Position numbers and translations under genes: made by a program. Shown here in pieces: positions 43,168 through 53,680 of a DNA stretch of 64,000 bases. Under the pieces are notes generated by a model, which saw only the letters and a list, made by a program, of their open reading frames with translations, was not told the DNA's origin and ran no database searches. The DNA lies in contig CAITEP010000004.1 in assembly GCA_903891475.1 (NCBI GenBank), positions 1 to 64,000 on the forward strand, in the 5' to 3' direction. How positions within the stretch are numbered: position 1 is the first letter of the stretch; every line of letters begins with the position of its first letter. The stretch comes from an uncultured Mucilaginibacter sp. (GTDB lineage Bacteria; Bacteroidota; Bacteroidia; Sphingobacteriales; Sphingobacteriaceae).

Positions 43168-44250
43168 TTATAAAGTTTGTAGTGATTTATTGTTATAATA
43201 TTTTTTACGAAACCAAAAAGCTAAATTAACTAAGGCTATCAGGGCTGGAACTTCTACTAAGGGGCCTATCACACCTGCAAAAGCCTCACCAGAGTTTATT
43301 CCAAAAACACCAATTGCAACCGCAATGGCCAATTCAAAATTATTGCCAGTAGCTGTAAAGGCTATAGACGCGCTTCTTGAATAGTCGGCTCCGAATGATT
43401 TCCCGATAAAAAAGCTAAGGATGAACATAACGGTAAAATAGATTACCAATGGGATGGCAATCCGTATCACATCAAAAGGTATTTGTACAATCAAATTACC
43501 TTTAAGGCTAAACATTACTAAAATGGTGAATAATAATGCCACTAAAGTAATTGGAGAAATAATAGGTACATATTTAGTTTGAAACCATTCCTCTCCCTTC
43601 AATTTAATAAGGGTATATCGGCTGATGATACCTGCCGCAAATGGAATACCTAGGTAAATGCTAACGCTTTTGGCAATTTCTAAAATGGTAATGTTAACAG
43701 CCAAGCCTTTTAAGCCAAACAACGGGGGTAATATAGTAATAAACACATAAGCATATACGCTGTATAAAAGTACCTGAAATATGCTGTTAAGGGCAATTAA
43801 TCCGGCTGCATACTCACGGTTTCCTTCGGCAAGTTCGTTCCAAACCACTACCATTGCAATGCAACGGGCTAGTCCAATTAATATTAAGCCTATCATATAA
43901 GCCGGATGATCGCGCAATAATGTAATTGCCAATACAAACATTAGGATAGGGCCAACCACCCAATTTAAAATTAAGGAGGCGCTTAATACCTTGGTGTCTT
44001 TAAATACCTCTCCCATTTTTTCGTATTTTACTTTTGCCAACGGGGGGTACATCATCAATATCAACCCAATGGCCAATGGAATATTTGTTGTTCCGCTTGA
44101 AAATGAATTAATAAAGCCGGATGATGATGGAATAAAGTAACCAATACCTACACCCAATGCCATTGCTAAAAATATCCACAAGGTAAGGAACCTGTCAAGG
44201 AAGCTTAGTTTTTTTCTTTCGGCCACTGGGGCACAATCATTAGCACTCAT
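43168..44250 (-). CDS. acr3: Arsenite efflux transporter, ACR3 family
   Basis: 360 residues with about ten membrane helices. The ACR3-conserved cysteine appears in [19 protein letters not shown], and the second signature [15 protein letters not shown] is present. It exports As(III) produced by the arsenate reductase encoded just upstream. Operon order is arsR-arsM-arsC-acr3, with 26 bp between arsC and this start. Confidence 0.93.
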   Translation of the reverse strand: MSANDCAPVAERKKLSFLDRFLTLWIFLAMALGVGIGYFIPSSSGFINSFSSGTTNIPLAIGLILMMYPPLAKVKYEKMGEVFKDTKVLSASLILNWVVGPILMFVLAITLLRDHPAYMIGLILIGLARCIAMVVVWNELAEGNREYAAGLIALNSIFQVLLYSVYAYVFITILPPLFGLKGLAVNITILEIAKSVSIYLGIPFAAGIISRYTLIKLKGEEWFQTKYVPIISPITLVALLFTILVMFSLKGNLIVQIPFDVIRIAIPLVIYFTVMFILSFFIGKSFGADYSRSASIAFTATGNNFELAIAVAIGVFGINSGEAFAGVIGPLVEVPALIALVNLAFWFRKKYYNNKSLQTL

Positions 44251-44276
44251 TTTTATTTTATTATTTTTTATAAATA

Positions 44277-44726
44277 TTATTTAGCCCAATAGTGGTAATG
44301 CTTTGCCTCTTCAATAAATTCAATCACTTGCTTTTTTATTTCGTCCCTTACTTTGCGTGTTTGCGCTAGAATTTCTTCTTCTGTTCCCAGGAATGAAGAA
44401 GGATCAGTAAAAGACCACCCAAGGCGCTTAACCATACCTGGGAAAATAGGGCAACCTTCGGCTGCCGCAGCATCACAAACTGTAATAACAGCTTGATAAA
44501 TCATTCCTTTTTTAAATAAGTCAAAAACACTTTGGGTTTCTTTATGGCTAATATCGAGCCCAATTTCGTTCATTACCTTAACTACGTTAGGATTTAACTT
44601 ACCTGGCTCAAAACCAGCACTTTCTGCTATTAATACCCCCTCACCATATTGGTTAATGAAGGCTTCAGCCATTTGACTTCTTGCAGAATTATGTATGCAA
44701 ACAAATAATACCTTATGTTGTATCAT
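44277..44726 (-). CDS. arsC: Arsenate reductase, thioredoxin-coupled LMW-PTP type
   Basis: 149 residues. The P-loop CIHNSAR (CX5R) holds the nucleophilic Cys near residue 10. A second and third Cys lie in [16 protein letters not shown], the pattern of thioredoxin-coupled ArsC where three cysteines relay the disulfide. It reduces As(V) to As(III) for the ACR3 pump. It follows arsM and precedes acr3. Confidence 0.93.
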   Translation of the reverse strand: MIQHKVLFVCIHNSARSQMAEAFINQYGEGVLIAESAGFEPGKLNPNVVKVMNEIGLDISHKETQSVFDLFKKGMIYQAVITVCDAAAAEGCPIFPGMVKRLGWSFTDPSSFLGTEEEILAQTRKVRDEIKKQVIEFIEEAKHYHYWAK

Positions 44727-44796
44727 GATAAATTAATTTATGATTATTTATTAGTAACTTGTATATAGCAATTTAATGATAAATCAATTAAAAAAA

Positions 44797-45639
44797 TTAA
44801 CAACATCCGGGCTCACAGCAAGGTTTCACTTCCATAGGTTTTTCGGCATATACTGTAATACTGAATATACCAGCTCCACCGCTTTTAAATTGAGCAATTT
44901 CTTCCTCAGTTAAATGCTCACTTAAAATATCCGCAGGTAGGCTAATTATCTTTTCCTTTTGGATGGTGAGGTTTTCAAAGCCATTTTGTTTTATTAACTC
45001 CAAATATTCTTCCTTTTGAATAGCTCCCGATATACAGCCTGAATACATTTCGGCACTTTTTTGCAGACCAATAGGTAAGGTTCCAATCAATACAACATCC
45101 GATATACTGAAATGCCCACCCGGCTTCAAAACACGGTAAATATCCTTCAATACCGCATCTTTATTTGGCACCAGGTTTAAAACGCAATTACTTACAATAA
45201 CATCGGCTGTGTTGGCTGTGACCGGCATGTTTTCAATATCCCCAAATCTAAACTCAACATTATTAAATCCAAGTTTATCGGCATTAGCACGGGCTTTGCT
45301 CAGCATCGCATCCGAAAAATCAACTCCTATCACCTTTCCTGTTTCTCCTGTTTCTGCTCTGGCAATAAAAGCATCGTTTCCCGCTCCCGAACCTAAATCA
45401 ATCACCACATCGCCTTTCTTTATTTTCGCGAATTGTGTTGGCAATCCACAACCTAAGCCTAAATCGGCTTCGGGGTTATACCCTTCCAGTTGGGTATAAT
45501 CATCGCTCATAATATTATATACTTCGGTACTGCAGCAAGTTGCTCCACAGCAGGAGGCTTGATTGTCTTCTTTGTCTTGCAAAGCAATTTCACTATATTT
45601 TTGCCTCACCAATTCCTTTAATTCTTGTTCACTTTTCAT
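44797..45639 (-). CDS. arsM: Arsenite S-adenosylmethionine methyltransferase
   Basis: 280 residues from ATG 45639 (MKSEQELKELVRQKYSEIA); the track start at 45672 is inside the operator-like palindrome and is rejected. SAM motif VIDLGSGAGNDAF near 80, and cysteines typical of ArsM: SCCGATCCS near the N-terminus, SNCVLNLVP, YSGCISGAI, and a terminal PCCEPGCC. It methylates As(III), giving volatile or exportable products. A palindrome for ArsR lies 20 bp upstream, so it may have its own regulated start besides read-through from arsR. Confidence 0.9.
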   Translation of the reverse strand: MKSEQELKELVRQKYSEIALQDKEDNQASCCGATCCSTEVYNIMSDDYTQLEGYNPEADLGLGCGLPTQFAKIKKGDVVIDLGSGAGNDAFIARAETGETGKVIGVDFSDAMLSKARANADKLGFNNVEFRFGDIENMPVTANTADVIVSNCVLNLVPNKDAVLKDIYRVLKPGGHFSISDVVLIGTLPIGLQKSAEMYSGCISGAIQKEEYLELIKQNGFENLTIQKEKIISLPADILSEHLTEEEIAQFKSGGAGIFSITVYAEKPMEVKPCCEPGCC

Positions 45640-45658
45640 GATTATTCTTATTTGTTTA

Positions 45659-45672
45659 TTGCAATATTGCAA
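45659..45672. promoter_or_regulatory. ArsR-type operator between arsR and arsM
   Basis: TTGCAATATTGCAA is a perfect 14-bp palindrome 20 bp upstream of the arsM start. A close copy stands before arsR, so both are probably bound by the ArsR repressor in the absence of arsenite. Confidence 0.75.
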
Positions 45673-45691
45673 TTGATTAATTTAAATTTTT

Positions 45692-46015
45692 TTAGCAACA
45701 ATTAGGGTTAAATGTATTAAAGAATATGCCAAGTTGCTCTTTTAACTCGTCCCAAACTATTGGGTTAATACAATAACATACGCTCACGCCTTCAATGGTG
45801 CCTTTTATCAATCCTGCATTTTTTAGTTCTTTTAAATGCTGCGATATGGTTGGTTGGGCTAAACCCAACTCGTCTACTAAATCGCCACAAATACAAGCGT
45901 TCGCGTTAATAATTTGCTGCAAAATGGCTATACGAGCCGGATGTGCCATGGCTTTTAGCTTCAAAGCCAGGTTGTTTTGTTCTTCGGTAAATATTTCTGT
46001 TTTGGTAAGCCCCAT
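45692..46015 (-). CDS. arsR: ArsR-family metalloid-responsive repressor
   Basis: 107 residues with a winged HTH (LAQPTISQHLKELKNAG). The metalloid-binding position on the alpha-3 helix is ACICGDLVDEL (two Cys, as in ELCVC-type ArsR), and a C-terminal NPNCC could add ligands. It represses the operon and its own promoter; palindromes lie on both sides. First gene of the ars operon. Confidence 0.92.
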   Translation of the reverse strand: MGLTKTEIFTEEQNNLALKLKAMAHPARIAILQQIINANACICGDLVDELGLAQPTISQHLKELKNAGLIKGTIEGVSVCYCINPIVWDELKEQLGIFFNTFNPNCC

Positions 46016-46022
46016 ATTTATA

Positions 46023-46036
46023 TTGCAATATTGCGA
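46023..46036. promoter_or_regulatory. ArsR-type operator upstream of arsR
   Basis: TTGCAATATTGCGA differs at one position from the palindrome at 45659-45672 (TTGCAATATTGCAA). It lies 8 bp upstream of the arsR ATG and would cover the operon promoter. The divergent gltX gene starts 90 bp further on. Confidence 0.75.
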
Positions 46037-46126
46037 TTAATATTTGAATATTCAAAATTATTTCAAAAAAATTATTCCATTAGCTCGTTTCAGCACTTAA
46101 ATACTTAGCACTATCTTTGCAGCCTT

Positions 46127-47641
46127 ATGGTTAATAAAAAAGTGAGGGTGCGTTTTGCACCTAGTCCAACGGGTGGTTTACACTTAGGTGGTGTACGTAC
46201 AGCATTGTTTAATTATCTTTTTGCCAAACAACATGGTGGAGAATTTATTTTAAGAGTGGAGGATACCGACCAAAACAGGTTTGTGGAAGGTGCCGAACAG
46301 TATATTTTGGATTGTTTAAGTTGGTGCGGACTTACGCCTGATGAAAGCCCAGTTGTTGGCGGACCATATGCCCCATACCGACAAAGTGAACGGAAAGCCA
46401 TTTACCGTGAATATGCCGAAAAACTGCTTGCCTCGGGAAATGCCTATTATGCATTTGATACACCCGAGGAGCTAGAAAAACTCCGGAAAGATACCCCAAA
46501 CTTTCAATACAATTTATTTTATAGGGATGGCTTAAAAAACTCGTTAACGCTACCACCTGCCGAGGTAGCACAGTTAATTGCCGACCAAAAGCCTTATGTT
46601 ATTAGGATAAAAGTGCCTGCCGATGAAAAAATTAGTTTTACTGATTTGATTCGTGGTCATGTAACTTTTGAAACCAATCAAGTTGATGATAAGGTATTGT
46701 TAAAAGCCGATGGTATGCCCACCTATCATTTAGCGGTAGTGGTGGATGATTATTTGATGAAAATATCGCATGCCTTTAGGGGCGAGGAATGGCTGCCATC
46801 GGCACCTGTACATATTTTGTTATGGGAATATTTAGATTGGAAAAACGAAATGCCACAATGGGCGCACTTACCGCTTATATTAAAACCCGACGGACATGGA
46901 AAACTAAGTAAACGCGACGGAATACGCCTTGGATTCCCTGTTTATGCCATGAATTGGCTGGACGTTAAAACAGGCGAATTAGCACCTGGGTTTAAGGAGT
47001 TAGGCTTTCTGCCAGAGGCATTTATAAACTTTTTGGCAACTTTAGGGTGGAACGATGGTACCGACCAAGAACTTTTTACTTTAGCAGAACTGATTGAAAA
47101 GTTCTCGATTGAGCGGATAAGTAAAGCCGGAGCCAAATTTGATTACGAAAAAGCCAAATGGTTCAATGCCGAATGGATAAAAAGGACTGATACCAATATT
47201 TTGTTGCCGCAAGTAAAGGAAATATTGGAGAATAAAGGAATTGCAATTAATGATACTAATTATTTAGCCTCTGTAATCACATTGATAAAAGACCGTTGCA
47301 TATTAATGGAAGATTTTTATCAGCAAGCCGCCTACTTTTTCCAAAATCCTGCACTAATTGATATCGCAGCCATAAAACCAAAATGGAATACGGAGAAAAT
47401 ACATTTTTTTGAGACTTTAATCAGCAAAATTAAAGGCATGGATGATTTTGCACCACTTGAAATTGAAACGATGTTTAAAGCATTGGCGGAAGAATTAGCA
47501 ATAAAAGCAGGCGACCTAATGCTGCCTTTTAGAATTATGTTGGTTGGCGGTAAGTTTGGCCCGCATGTTTTTGATATTGCCAGCATGCTGGGTACAAATG
47601 CTACTATTGGCAGAATTGAAAATACTTTAAAGGAGTTATAA
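46127..47641 (+). CDS. gltX: Glutamyl-tRNA synthetase
   Basis: 504 residues. Class I signatures: RFAPSPTGGLHLGGVRTAL (HIGH-type, HLGG) at the N-terminus and KLSKRDG (KMSKS-type) near 263. The glutamate-binding and tRNA-binding domains follow in normal length. It charges tRNA-Glu and, in organisms with GatCAB, may also charge tRNA-Gln. Divergent from the ars operon; a terminator follows. Confidence 0.96.
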   Translation: MVNKKVRVRFAPSPTGGLHLGGVRTALFNYLFAKQHGGEFILRVEDTDQNRFVEGAEQYILDCLSWCGLTPDESPVVGGPYAPYRQSERKAIYREYAEKLLASGNAYYAFDTPEELEKLRKDTPNFQYNLFYRDGLKNSLTLPPAEVAQLIADQKPYVIRIKVPADEKISFTDLIRGHVTFETNQVDDKVLLKADGMPTYHLAVVVDDYLMKISHAFRGEEWLPSAPVHILLWEYLDWKNEMPQWAHLPLILKPDGHGKLSKRDGIRLGFPVYAMNWLDVKTGELAPGFKELGFLPEAFINFLATLGWNDGTDQELFTLAELIEKFSIERISKAGAKFDYEKAKWFNAEWIKRTDTNILLPQVKEILENKGIAINDTNYLASVITLIKDRCILMEDFYQQAAYFFQNPALIDIAAIKPKWNTEKIHFFETLISKIKGMDDFAPLEIETMFKALAEELAIKAGDLMLPFRIMLVGGKFGPHVFDIASMLGTNATIGRIENTLKEL

Positions 47642-47665
47642 GCTTTAGAATATTTTAATAAATAG

Positions 47666-47702
47666 AAAGGGCTGGTATCATTATCCAGATACCAACCCTT
47701 TT
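47666..47702. terminator. Terminator between gltX and odhB
   Basis: AAAGGGCTGGTATC pairs with GATACCAACCCTTT (one G-T pair) around ATTATCCA, ending in TTTT. It serves both convergent genes. Confidence 0.88.
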
Positions 47703-47737
47703 ATATTGAAACCAAGCCATTTCAGCCTGATTGTATA

Positions 47738-49279
47738 TTAAACCCCTAATAATAATCGAGAAGGATCTTCAAGTAATTGTTTTACTCTTACTAAAAAGCT
47801 TACCGATTCGCGGCCATCAATAATCCTATGATCGTATGATAAAGCAACGTACATCATTGGCCTGATCACCACTTGACCATTAACAGCAACCGGCCGCTCA
47901 ATAATATTGTGCATACCTAAAATGGCCGATTGTGGCGAGTTGATAATTGGTGTTGAAAGCATCGACCCAAAAACACCACCATTGGTAATGGTAAAAGTTC
48001 CGCCAGTCATTTCTTCTAAAGTCAATTTGTTTTCGCGTGCTTTAACCGCTAATGCTGCAACTGCTTTTTCAATTTCGGCAAGGCTCATGCTTTCGGCATT
48101 TCGGATAACTGGCACCACTAAACCTTTTGGTGCCGAAACAGCAATTGATATATCGGCAAAGTTACTGTATACAATTTCTTCGCCTTCAATACGGGCACCA
48201 ACTGCAGGCCATTCTTTTAAGGCTTCGCAAACTGCTTTGGTAAAAAACGACATGAAGCCTAGACCAACGCCATGCTTTTCTTTAAATTTATCTTTGTATT
48301 TAGCACGTAACTCCATAATTGGTGCCATATCTACCTCATTAAAAGTAGTAAGCATGGCCGTTTCATTTTTAACGGCAACTAAGCGCTTTGCAACAGTTTT
48401 ACGAAGAGAGGACATTTTCTCTCTTCTATCTGCTCGTGCGCCGCTAAATATTGGGGTCTCAACCTTGGCTGGTTTTTCTTGTACCTTTTGGGCACCAGCA
48501 TCAGCTAATTTGCCACCTTGTGGGTTTTCGGCTATTTTATCAGCTAATAAAGCATCTTCTTTAGTTATTCGTCCAGCTACTCCGCTGCCGGCAACTGATT
48601 TTGGATCGACCCCTTTTTCGGCCAGAATTTTAGCGGCTGCAGGAGATGGTACACCTGAAGCATAGCTAGCGTCAGTCTTTGAAGTTGATTGTTCAGCAGA
48701 CACTGCAGTTTTAACTGCGCCACTACCCTCAATTGAGCAAATTACCGCTCCAATTGGTAAAACATCGCCTTCCTTAGCCAAAGTTTTTAATACCCCCGCT
48801 TTTTCGGCGGTTAGTTCAAAGGTTGCTTTGTCTGATTCTAATTCGGCAATGGCTTCATCCATAGCAACCTCTTGTCCATCTTTCTTAATCCAACGCGATA
48901 AAGTAACCTCCGTAATTGATTCGCCAACGGTTGGTACTTTTACTTGTAATGAGGTTGAAATATTTGATGCCGATTGGGTCACTTCCTTTTTTATTTCGGG
49001 TTTGCTATTATTAACAACTGGCGCGGATGGGGCAGTACTCGCATTTCCCTCCGAAATAGTTGCTACGATGGCTCCAATAGGTAAAACATCTCCTTCGTTG
49101 GCAACAGCATTCAATATTCCTTCTTTCTCGGCAGTCAATTCAAAAGTAGCTTTGTCTGATTCCAATTCGGCAATTACCTCATCCATTTTTACAGCTTCGC
49201 CGTTTTTCTTTATCCACCTCGAAAGGGTTACTTCTGTAATTGATTCGCCTACTGTTGGAACTTTTATTTCTAAACCCAT
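47738..49279 (-). CDS. odhB: 2-oxoglutarate dehydrogenase E2 with two lipoyl domains
   Basis: 513 residues. Two tandem lipoyl domains carry [11 protein letters not shown] at about 43 and 150 (lipoylated Lys in DKA). An E3-binding domain ([20 protein letters not shown]) follows, then the catalytic acyltransferase core with [10 protein letters not shown] near the C-terminus. It transfers succinyl groups to CoA in the TCA cycle. Ordinary E2o has one lipoyl domain, so this is the longer variant. It follows sucA in the same operon, 88 bp apart. Confidence 0.93.
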   Translation of the reverse strand: MGLEIKVPTVGESITEVTLSRWIKKNGEAVKMDEVIAELESDKATFELTAEKEGILNAVANEGDVLPIGAIVATISEGNASTAPSAPVVNNSKPEIKKEVTQSASNISTSLQVKVPTVGESITEVTLSRWIKKDGQEVAMDEAIAELESDKATFELTAEKAGVLKTLAKEGDVLPIGAVICSIEGSGAVKTAVSAEQSTSKTDASYASGVPSPAAAKILAEKGVDPKSVAGSGVAGRITKEDALLADKIAENPQGGKLADAGAQKVQEKPAKVETPIFSGARADRREKMSSLRKTVAKRLVAVKNETAMLTTFNEVDMAPIMELRAKYKDKFKEKHGVGLGFMSFFTKAVCEALKEWPAVGARIEGEEIVYSNFADISIAVSAPKGLVVPVIRNAESMSLAEIEKAVAALAVKARENKLTLEEMTGGTFTITNGGVFGSMLSTPIINSPQSAILGMHNIIERPVAVNGQVVIRPMMYVALSYDHRIIDGRESVSFLVRVKQLLEDPSRLLLGV

Positions 49280-49367
49280 GTTTATTTTAATTCTAATTAT
49301 TGAGTTGTGTTTAATTGTTGAAGTTTAATATTTCCTGATTAAATTATTGTCGAAAATACAACTTCAA

Positions 49368-52175
49368 TTAATGTGCTTCAATACCCGCTAGTTTTTTATC
49401 GCTTTCTTTATTTAGTAATTCTGCTTCTTTTTTCTCGGCTGGTTCAAAAGCCTTGGCAACTATATAACTTTGTTGCGCGGCATGTTGTTTTGCAAAACCT
49501 GTAGCTGTACTACTTCCTTCATGACGTGAAATTACCTGCAAATTTATCACATGGTCGTTATGGAACTTGCGGCAAATATATGGCCAAGCACCCATATTTT
49601 CAGGCTCTTCTTGCACCCAAATAAATTCGGTTGCTTTATTGTACTTTGCTTTTACCTTTAATATCTGAACAACTGGGGTAGGGTATAATTGCTCTATGCG
49701 TACTATGGCAACATCATTACGTTTATCTGCTTGTTGTTTTTCCAACAAATCATAATAAATTTTGCCTGTACATAATAATACCCTGGTAACTAAATTTACA
49801 TCTGCATATTCATCATCAATCAATTCATGAAACTTGCCAGTTGTAAACTCTTCCAACTTCGAAACACATTTAGGGCTGCGCAACAAGCTTTTTGGTGTAA
49901 AAATAACCAATGGCTTTCTGAAGTCGCGCAACATTTGCCTTCTTAGAATATGGAAAAAGTTAGCAGGAGTAGTACAATTAGCAACCTGTATATTGCTTTC
50001 GGCGCAAAGCTCCAAAAAGCGTTCAACACGTGCTGATGAATGCTCCGGACCTTGTCCCTCATAACCATGTGGTAACAACATCACCAAGCCATTACCACGC
50101 TGCCATTTTGTTTCAGCACTGGCAATATATTGGTCGACTATAATTTGCGCGCCATTAAAGAAATCACCAAATTGAGCTTCCCAAATGGTTAAAGCATTTG
50201 GGTTTGCGGAGGCATATCCATACTCAAAACCCAGCACACCATATTCGGATAGTAATGAATTAAATATGCTGAATTTGGCTACATTGCCAATCGTGTCAAG
50301 CGGTACATACTCATCTTCCGAATCAACCAAGGTTAAAACAGCATGGCGGTGAGAGAAAGTTCCCCGCTTAACATCTTCTCCGCTCAGCCTAACCGGGTAG
50401 CCATCTTTTAGTAAACTTCCATAGGCAAGTAATTCGCCCATGGCCCAATCAAATACATGGGTTTTGTTAACCATTTGGCTACGCTCTTCAAAAAGTTTTT
50501 CAATTTTTTTGAAAAATTCTTTTCCCTGAGGTAGTTGCGTTATTTTTTTGCCTATTTCTAGCAAGTCCTTTTCCTCAACATGGGTATCAACAGGTGCAAA
50601 AGCTTCACGAGGTTCGGCAATGTGTAAACCTTGCCATGCGCCTTCAAACATTTGAATAGTGTCAGTAAACTTCTCTTCAGCTTTTGATTCATCCAGTTTT
50701 TCTTGCAAATGGCCTCTGAATTCCTTCTCAACCTCTTGCGCATAGGCTAAATCGATGCTTCCTTCGGTAATTAACTTTTCCTTGTATATTTCAAGCGGAT
50801 TAGGGTGTGCTTCAATAGCCTTATAAAGTACTGGTTGGGTAAATTTAGGTTCATCGGCTTCATTATGTCCATATCGGCGGTAGCATAAAATATCTATAAA
50901 AACATCCTCATGAAAAACCTGACGATATTCCATAGCTAAATTTACCACATAGGCCAAAGCCTCTACATCATCGCCATTAACGTGAAAAACAGGTGATAAT
51001 ACAGTCTTTGCCACGTCAGTACAATACGTACTAGAACGGGCATCCTTGTAATTGGTGGTAAAGCCAATTTGGTTGTTTATAACGATGTGGATGGTGCCGC
51101 CAGTGCTATAGCCATCCAACTTTTCCATTTGCAATACCTCATAAACAATACCCTGACCAGCTATGGAAGCATCGCCATGTATCAATATTGGGGCTATTTT
51201 TGAATGGTCGCCATCGTACTTAAAGTCGATTTTTGAACGGGTAATGCCTTCGACCACCGGGTCTACCGCTTCCAAGTGCGAAGGGTTAGGGCATAAGCTA
51301 AGGTGAATACCCTTGCCAGTTGGACTAACCACATCTGTTGAATAACCAAGATGGTATTTTACGTCGCCGCTAATTGGCGAATCTTCATCAAAATTTTTAC
51401 CTTGAAATTCCGAAAAAACCTCCTTATAAGGTTTTTCCATAATATTGGTAAGCACATTTAAGCGGCCTCTATGTGCCATACCTATGGTAAACTCTTCAAT
51501 CCCAAATTCGGAGCCCTTTTGAATAACCGAATCAAGCGCCGGGATTAATGCTTCGGCACCTTCCAGCGAAAACCTTTTTTGACCTAAAAATTTAGTGCCC
51601 AAAAAATTTTCAAATACTACCGCGTCATTCAGTTTTTTTAGAAGTAGTTTTTTCTCCTCAACGCTAAACGCTGGGGTATTGCGCTTAGTTTCCATCCTAT
51701 CTTCAAACCATTTTATTTTTATTGGGTTGCGGATATACATGTATTCGGCACCTATCGACTGGCAGTAAGTTTCCTCCAATAAATCTCTGATGTCTCTTAA
51801 TTTGGCAGGCCCTATGCCTACCTCAACTCCAGCGTTAAAAACAGTATCTAAATCGGCTTCTGATAAGCCAAATGTTTCAAGCTCTTTGCCTGGGAAATAT
51901 TTGCGACGTTCGCGAACGGGATTAGTTTTGGTAAATAAATGGCCACGTGTACGGTAGCCACTAATCATGTTTAAAACATTAATTTCTTTCAAAAAATGCT
52001 CATCTTTTGCCGGGTTACTCGCAACAGGCGTTGTTGATGAACTTTTTCCGAAATCAAAACCTTCAAAAAATTTCTGCCAGCCAAAGTCAACTGCTTCAGG
52101 GTCATTTTTATAAGTTTCGTATAACGAAGTTATGTAGGCAGCGTTTGCGCTGTTAATATAATTGAGACGATCCAT
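49368..52175 (-). CDS. sucA: 2-oxoglutarate dehydrogenase E1
   Basis: 935 residues from ATG 52175; the track uses a TTG three codons earlier. N-terminal helix (FGWQKFFEGFDF), then the catalytic domain with HRGRLNVLTNIM, thiamine diphosphate motif GDASIAGQGIVYE followed by VINNQIGFTT, and the C-terminal domain with HGYEGQGPEHSSAR. It decarboxylates 2-oxoglutarate and passes the succinyl group to the lipoyl domains of odhB. First gene of the operon. Confidence 0.96.
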   Translation of the reverse strand: MDRLNYINSANAAYITSLYETYKNDPEAVDFGWQKFFEGFDFGKSSSTTPVASNPAKDEHFLKEINVLNMISGYRTRGHLFTKTNPVRERRKYFPGKELETFGLSEADLDTVFNAGVEVGIGPAKLRDIRDLLEETYCQSIGAEYMYIRNPIKIKWFEDRMETKRNTPAFSVEEKKLLLKKLNDAVVFENFLGTKFLGQKRFSLEGAEALIPALDSVIQKGSEFGIEEFTIGMAHRGRLNVLTNIMEKPYKEVFSEFQGKNFDEDSPISGDVKYHLGYSTDVVSPTGKGIHLSLCPNPSHLEAVDPVVEGITRSKIDFKYDGDHSKIAPILIHGDASIAGQGIVYEVLQMEKLDGYSTGGTIHIVINNQIGFTTNYKDARSSTYCTDVAKTVLSPVFHVNGDDVEALAYVVNLAMEYRQVFHEDVFIDILCYRRYGHNEADEPKFTQPVLYKAIEAHPNPLEIYKEKLITEGSIDLAYAQEVEKEFRGHLQEKLDESKAEEKFTDTIQMFEGAWQGLHIAEPREAFAPVDTHVEEKDLLEIGKKITQLPQGKEFFKKIEKLFEERSQMVNKTHVFDWAMGELLAYGSLLKDGYPVRLSGEDVKRGTFSHRHAVLTLVDSEDEYVPLDTIGNVAKFSIFNSLLSEYGVLGFEYGYASANPNALTIWEAQFGDFFNGAQIIVDQYIASAETKWQRGNGLVMLLPHGYEGQGPEHSSARVERFLELCAESNIQVANCTTPANFFHILRRQMLRDFRKPLVIFTPKSLLRSPKCVSKLEEFTTGKFHELIDDEYADVNLVTRVLLCTGKIYYDLLEKQQADKRNDVAIVRIEQLYPTPVVQILKVKAKYNKATEFIWVQEEPENMGAWPYICRKFHNDHVINLQVISRHEGSSTATGFAKQHAAQQSYIVAKAFEPAEKKEAELLNKESDKKLAGIEAH

Positions 52176-52402
52176 AAAAACCAATCTTTTAAAACTTTAC
52201 AAAAGTAAACATATAGGATTATATACCTTATAAAATAATTTATAAATGTTATTTAACAAAAATTAAGTCGCATTATTATTTTAGGTATATGTTATCGCAC
52301 ATAATATTACGGCAAATTAAAATATAATTTAGGTATTTGCGGCAATACTTTTTGATTTGTAATATGGATTTTACTAGAATGTAGTCTTTAATTGGCTGTT
52401 GA

Positions 52403-53680
52403 TTAACCGCTTACAACACTGCTTTTATTTTCGGCTGATTTTGTTGGTGCCGACGCGATTTGATATTTGCTTGCTCCAGCGTTATTAACGCCAGCTATAA
52501 AAGCCCAATTACCCCAATTACTTGCCGGAGAATAATCAATTAATTTTTCTTCAAAATAGGTAGCGCCTTTTTTCCAGTCAACTTTTAAAGTGTTTATTAG
52601 ATAGTTGGCAACAATTTGGCGGTTGCTATTGGTTATAAAGCCGGTTGTATTTAATTCGCTCATAATGGCGTCAATATAACCCAACCCGGTAGCACCTATT
52701 TTCCAATTTTCAAATGCCAAGTCTTCATTAATATTTTCTGCTTTTAGGTCGGCAATATCAGTTGTAGCTATAAATTGCTGACCATGTTTTTTAAACATAA
52801 ACCTAAAGTAATCGCGCCAAAGCAAATCAAGTATTAATTGCTGCTGAGCTGGGCTTAGTTGTTCAGGGTTGCTATTCATAACTTCCCAATAAACATGCCT
52901 TAGTGAGATGCAACCAAGTGCTATCCATGGCGATAACTTAGATGAAATACTTACTTTACTACCATTACGAACCGTTTTAGAAATAGTTTGCTTACTTTCG
53001 GTCAAATAGCTTTCCAGTTGTAACAATGCCGAATCTTCACCCCCTTTAAAAACAGACAGATAACCATCGGGTTTATTAACGGTTAAATCAAAACCTAAAT
53101 CATTTAAATCAGGTATCTCTCCTGCATTTTTAATTACCGGCGTCTTAATATGATCGGGAGTTGGCAGGCATGGCCTTACGGTACTTTCGCGTTCTATCTT
53201 TTTTTTAAAGGTTACAAAACTATCAGGAATATCTTTTATCGGGAAAGGTAAATCTTCTTTATGGTATAAGGTATGCCCAATAAAATGTTTTAGGTTGAGC
53301 TTTAATTTCCACAATGCAGCTTCTGCTTTTTCGGAGATTTGGGTTTCTTCATGCGCCACTTCGCGATGATGATAAACCTCACAAACTTGATATTCGTCCG
53401 CTAATTGGGGTAATAGCACCGTTGGATCGCCTATTTTAACTATTAAATCTGCTCCTTTTTCCTTCAAATTTTTGCGCAACACCCGTACCGATTCAATTAA
53501 AAATTGAGCACGTAATATTCCTGTTTTGGGGTTATTAAACTGGTTTTTGGTAAAATAGTACGGGTCGAAACAGTATACTGGCAATACCTTATCGGCCTTT
53601 TTAATGGCTTCTAAAAGTATTTCATTATCATGAATGCGTAAATCATTCCTAAACCAAACCAATATTATTTTTTCGCCCAT
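52403..53680 (-). CDS. Cryptochrome/photolyase family protein, DASH-like
   Basis: 425 residues. The N-terminal antenna fold (LVWFRNDLRIHDNEILLEA) and the FAD domain with LSPWIALGCISLRHVYWE, LLWRDYFRFMFKKHG, TGFITNSNRQIVANYL and SNWGNWAFIAGV are clear. The spacing resembles cry-DASH proteins, which repair cyclobutane dimers in single-stranded DNA. After GVNNAGASKYQ the C-terminus reads IASAPTKSAENKSSVVSG, unlike the usual R/Y-rich FN...K.S end, so the last segment may be replaced. Monocistronic. Confidence 0.85.
   Translation of the reverse strand: MGEKIILVWFRNDLRIHDNEILLEAIKKADKVLPVYCFDPYYFTKNQFNNPKTGILRAQFLIESVRVLRKNLKEKGADLIVKIGDPTVLLPQLADEYQVCEVYHHREVAHEETQISEKAEAALWKLKLNLKHFIGHTLYHKEDLPFPIKDIPDSFVTFKKKIERESTVRPCLPTPDHIKTPVIKNAGEIPDLNDLGFDLTVNKPDGYLSVFKGGEDSALLQLESYLTESKQTISKTVRNGSKVSISSKLSPWIALGCISLRHVYWEVMNSNPEQLSPAQQQLILDLLWRDYFRFMFKKHGQQFIATTDIADLKAENINEDLAFENWKIGATGLGYIDAIMSELNTTGFITNSNRQIVANYLINTLKVDWKKGATYFEEKLIDYSPASNWGNWAFIAGVNNAGASKYQIASAPTKSAENKSSVVSG

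Noticed and set aside
47907-48665. 252-aa plus ORF inside odhB
   Set aside because: Shadow of the E2 gene; its translation has no family pattern.
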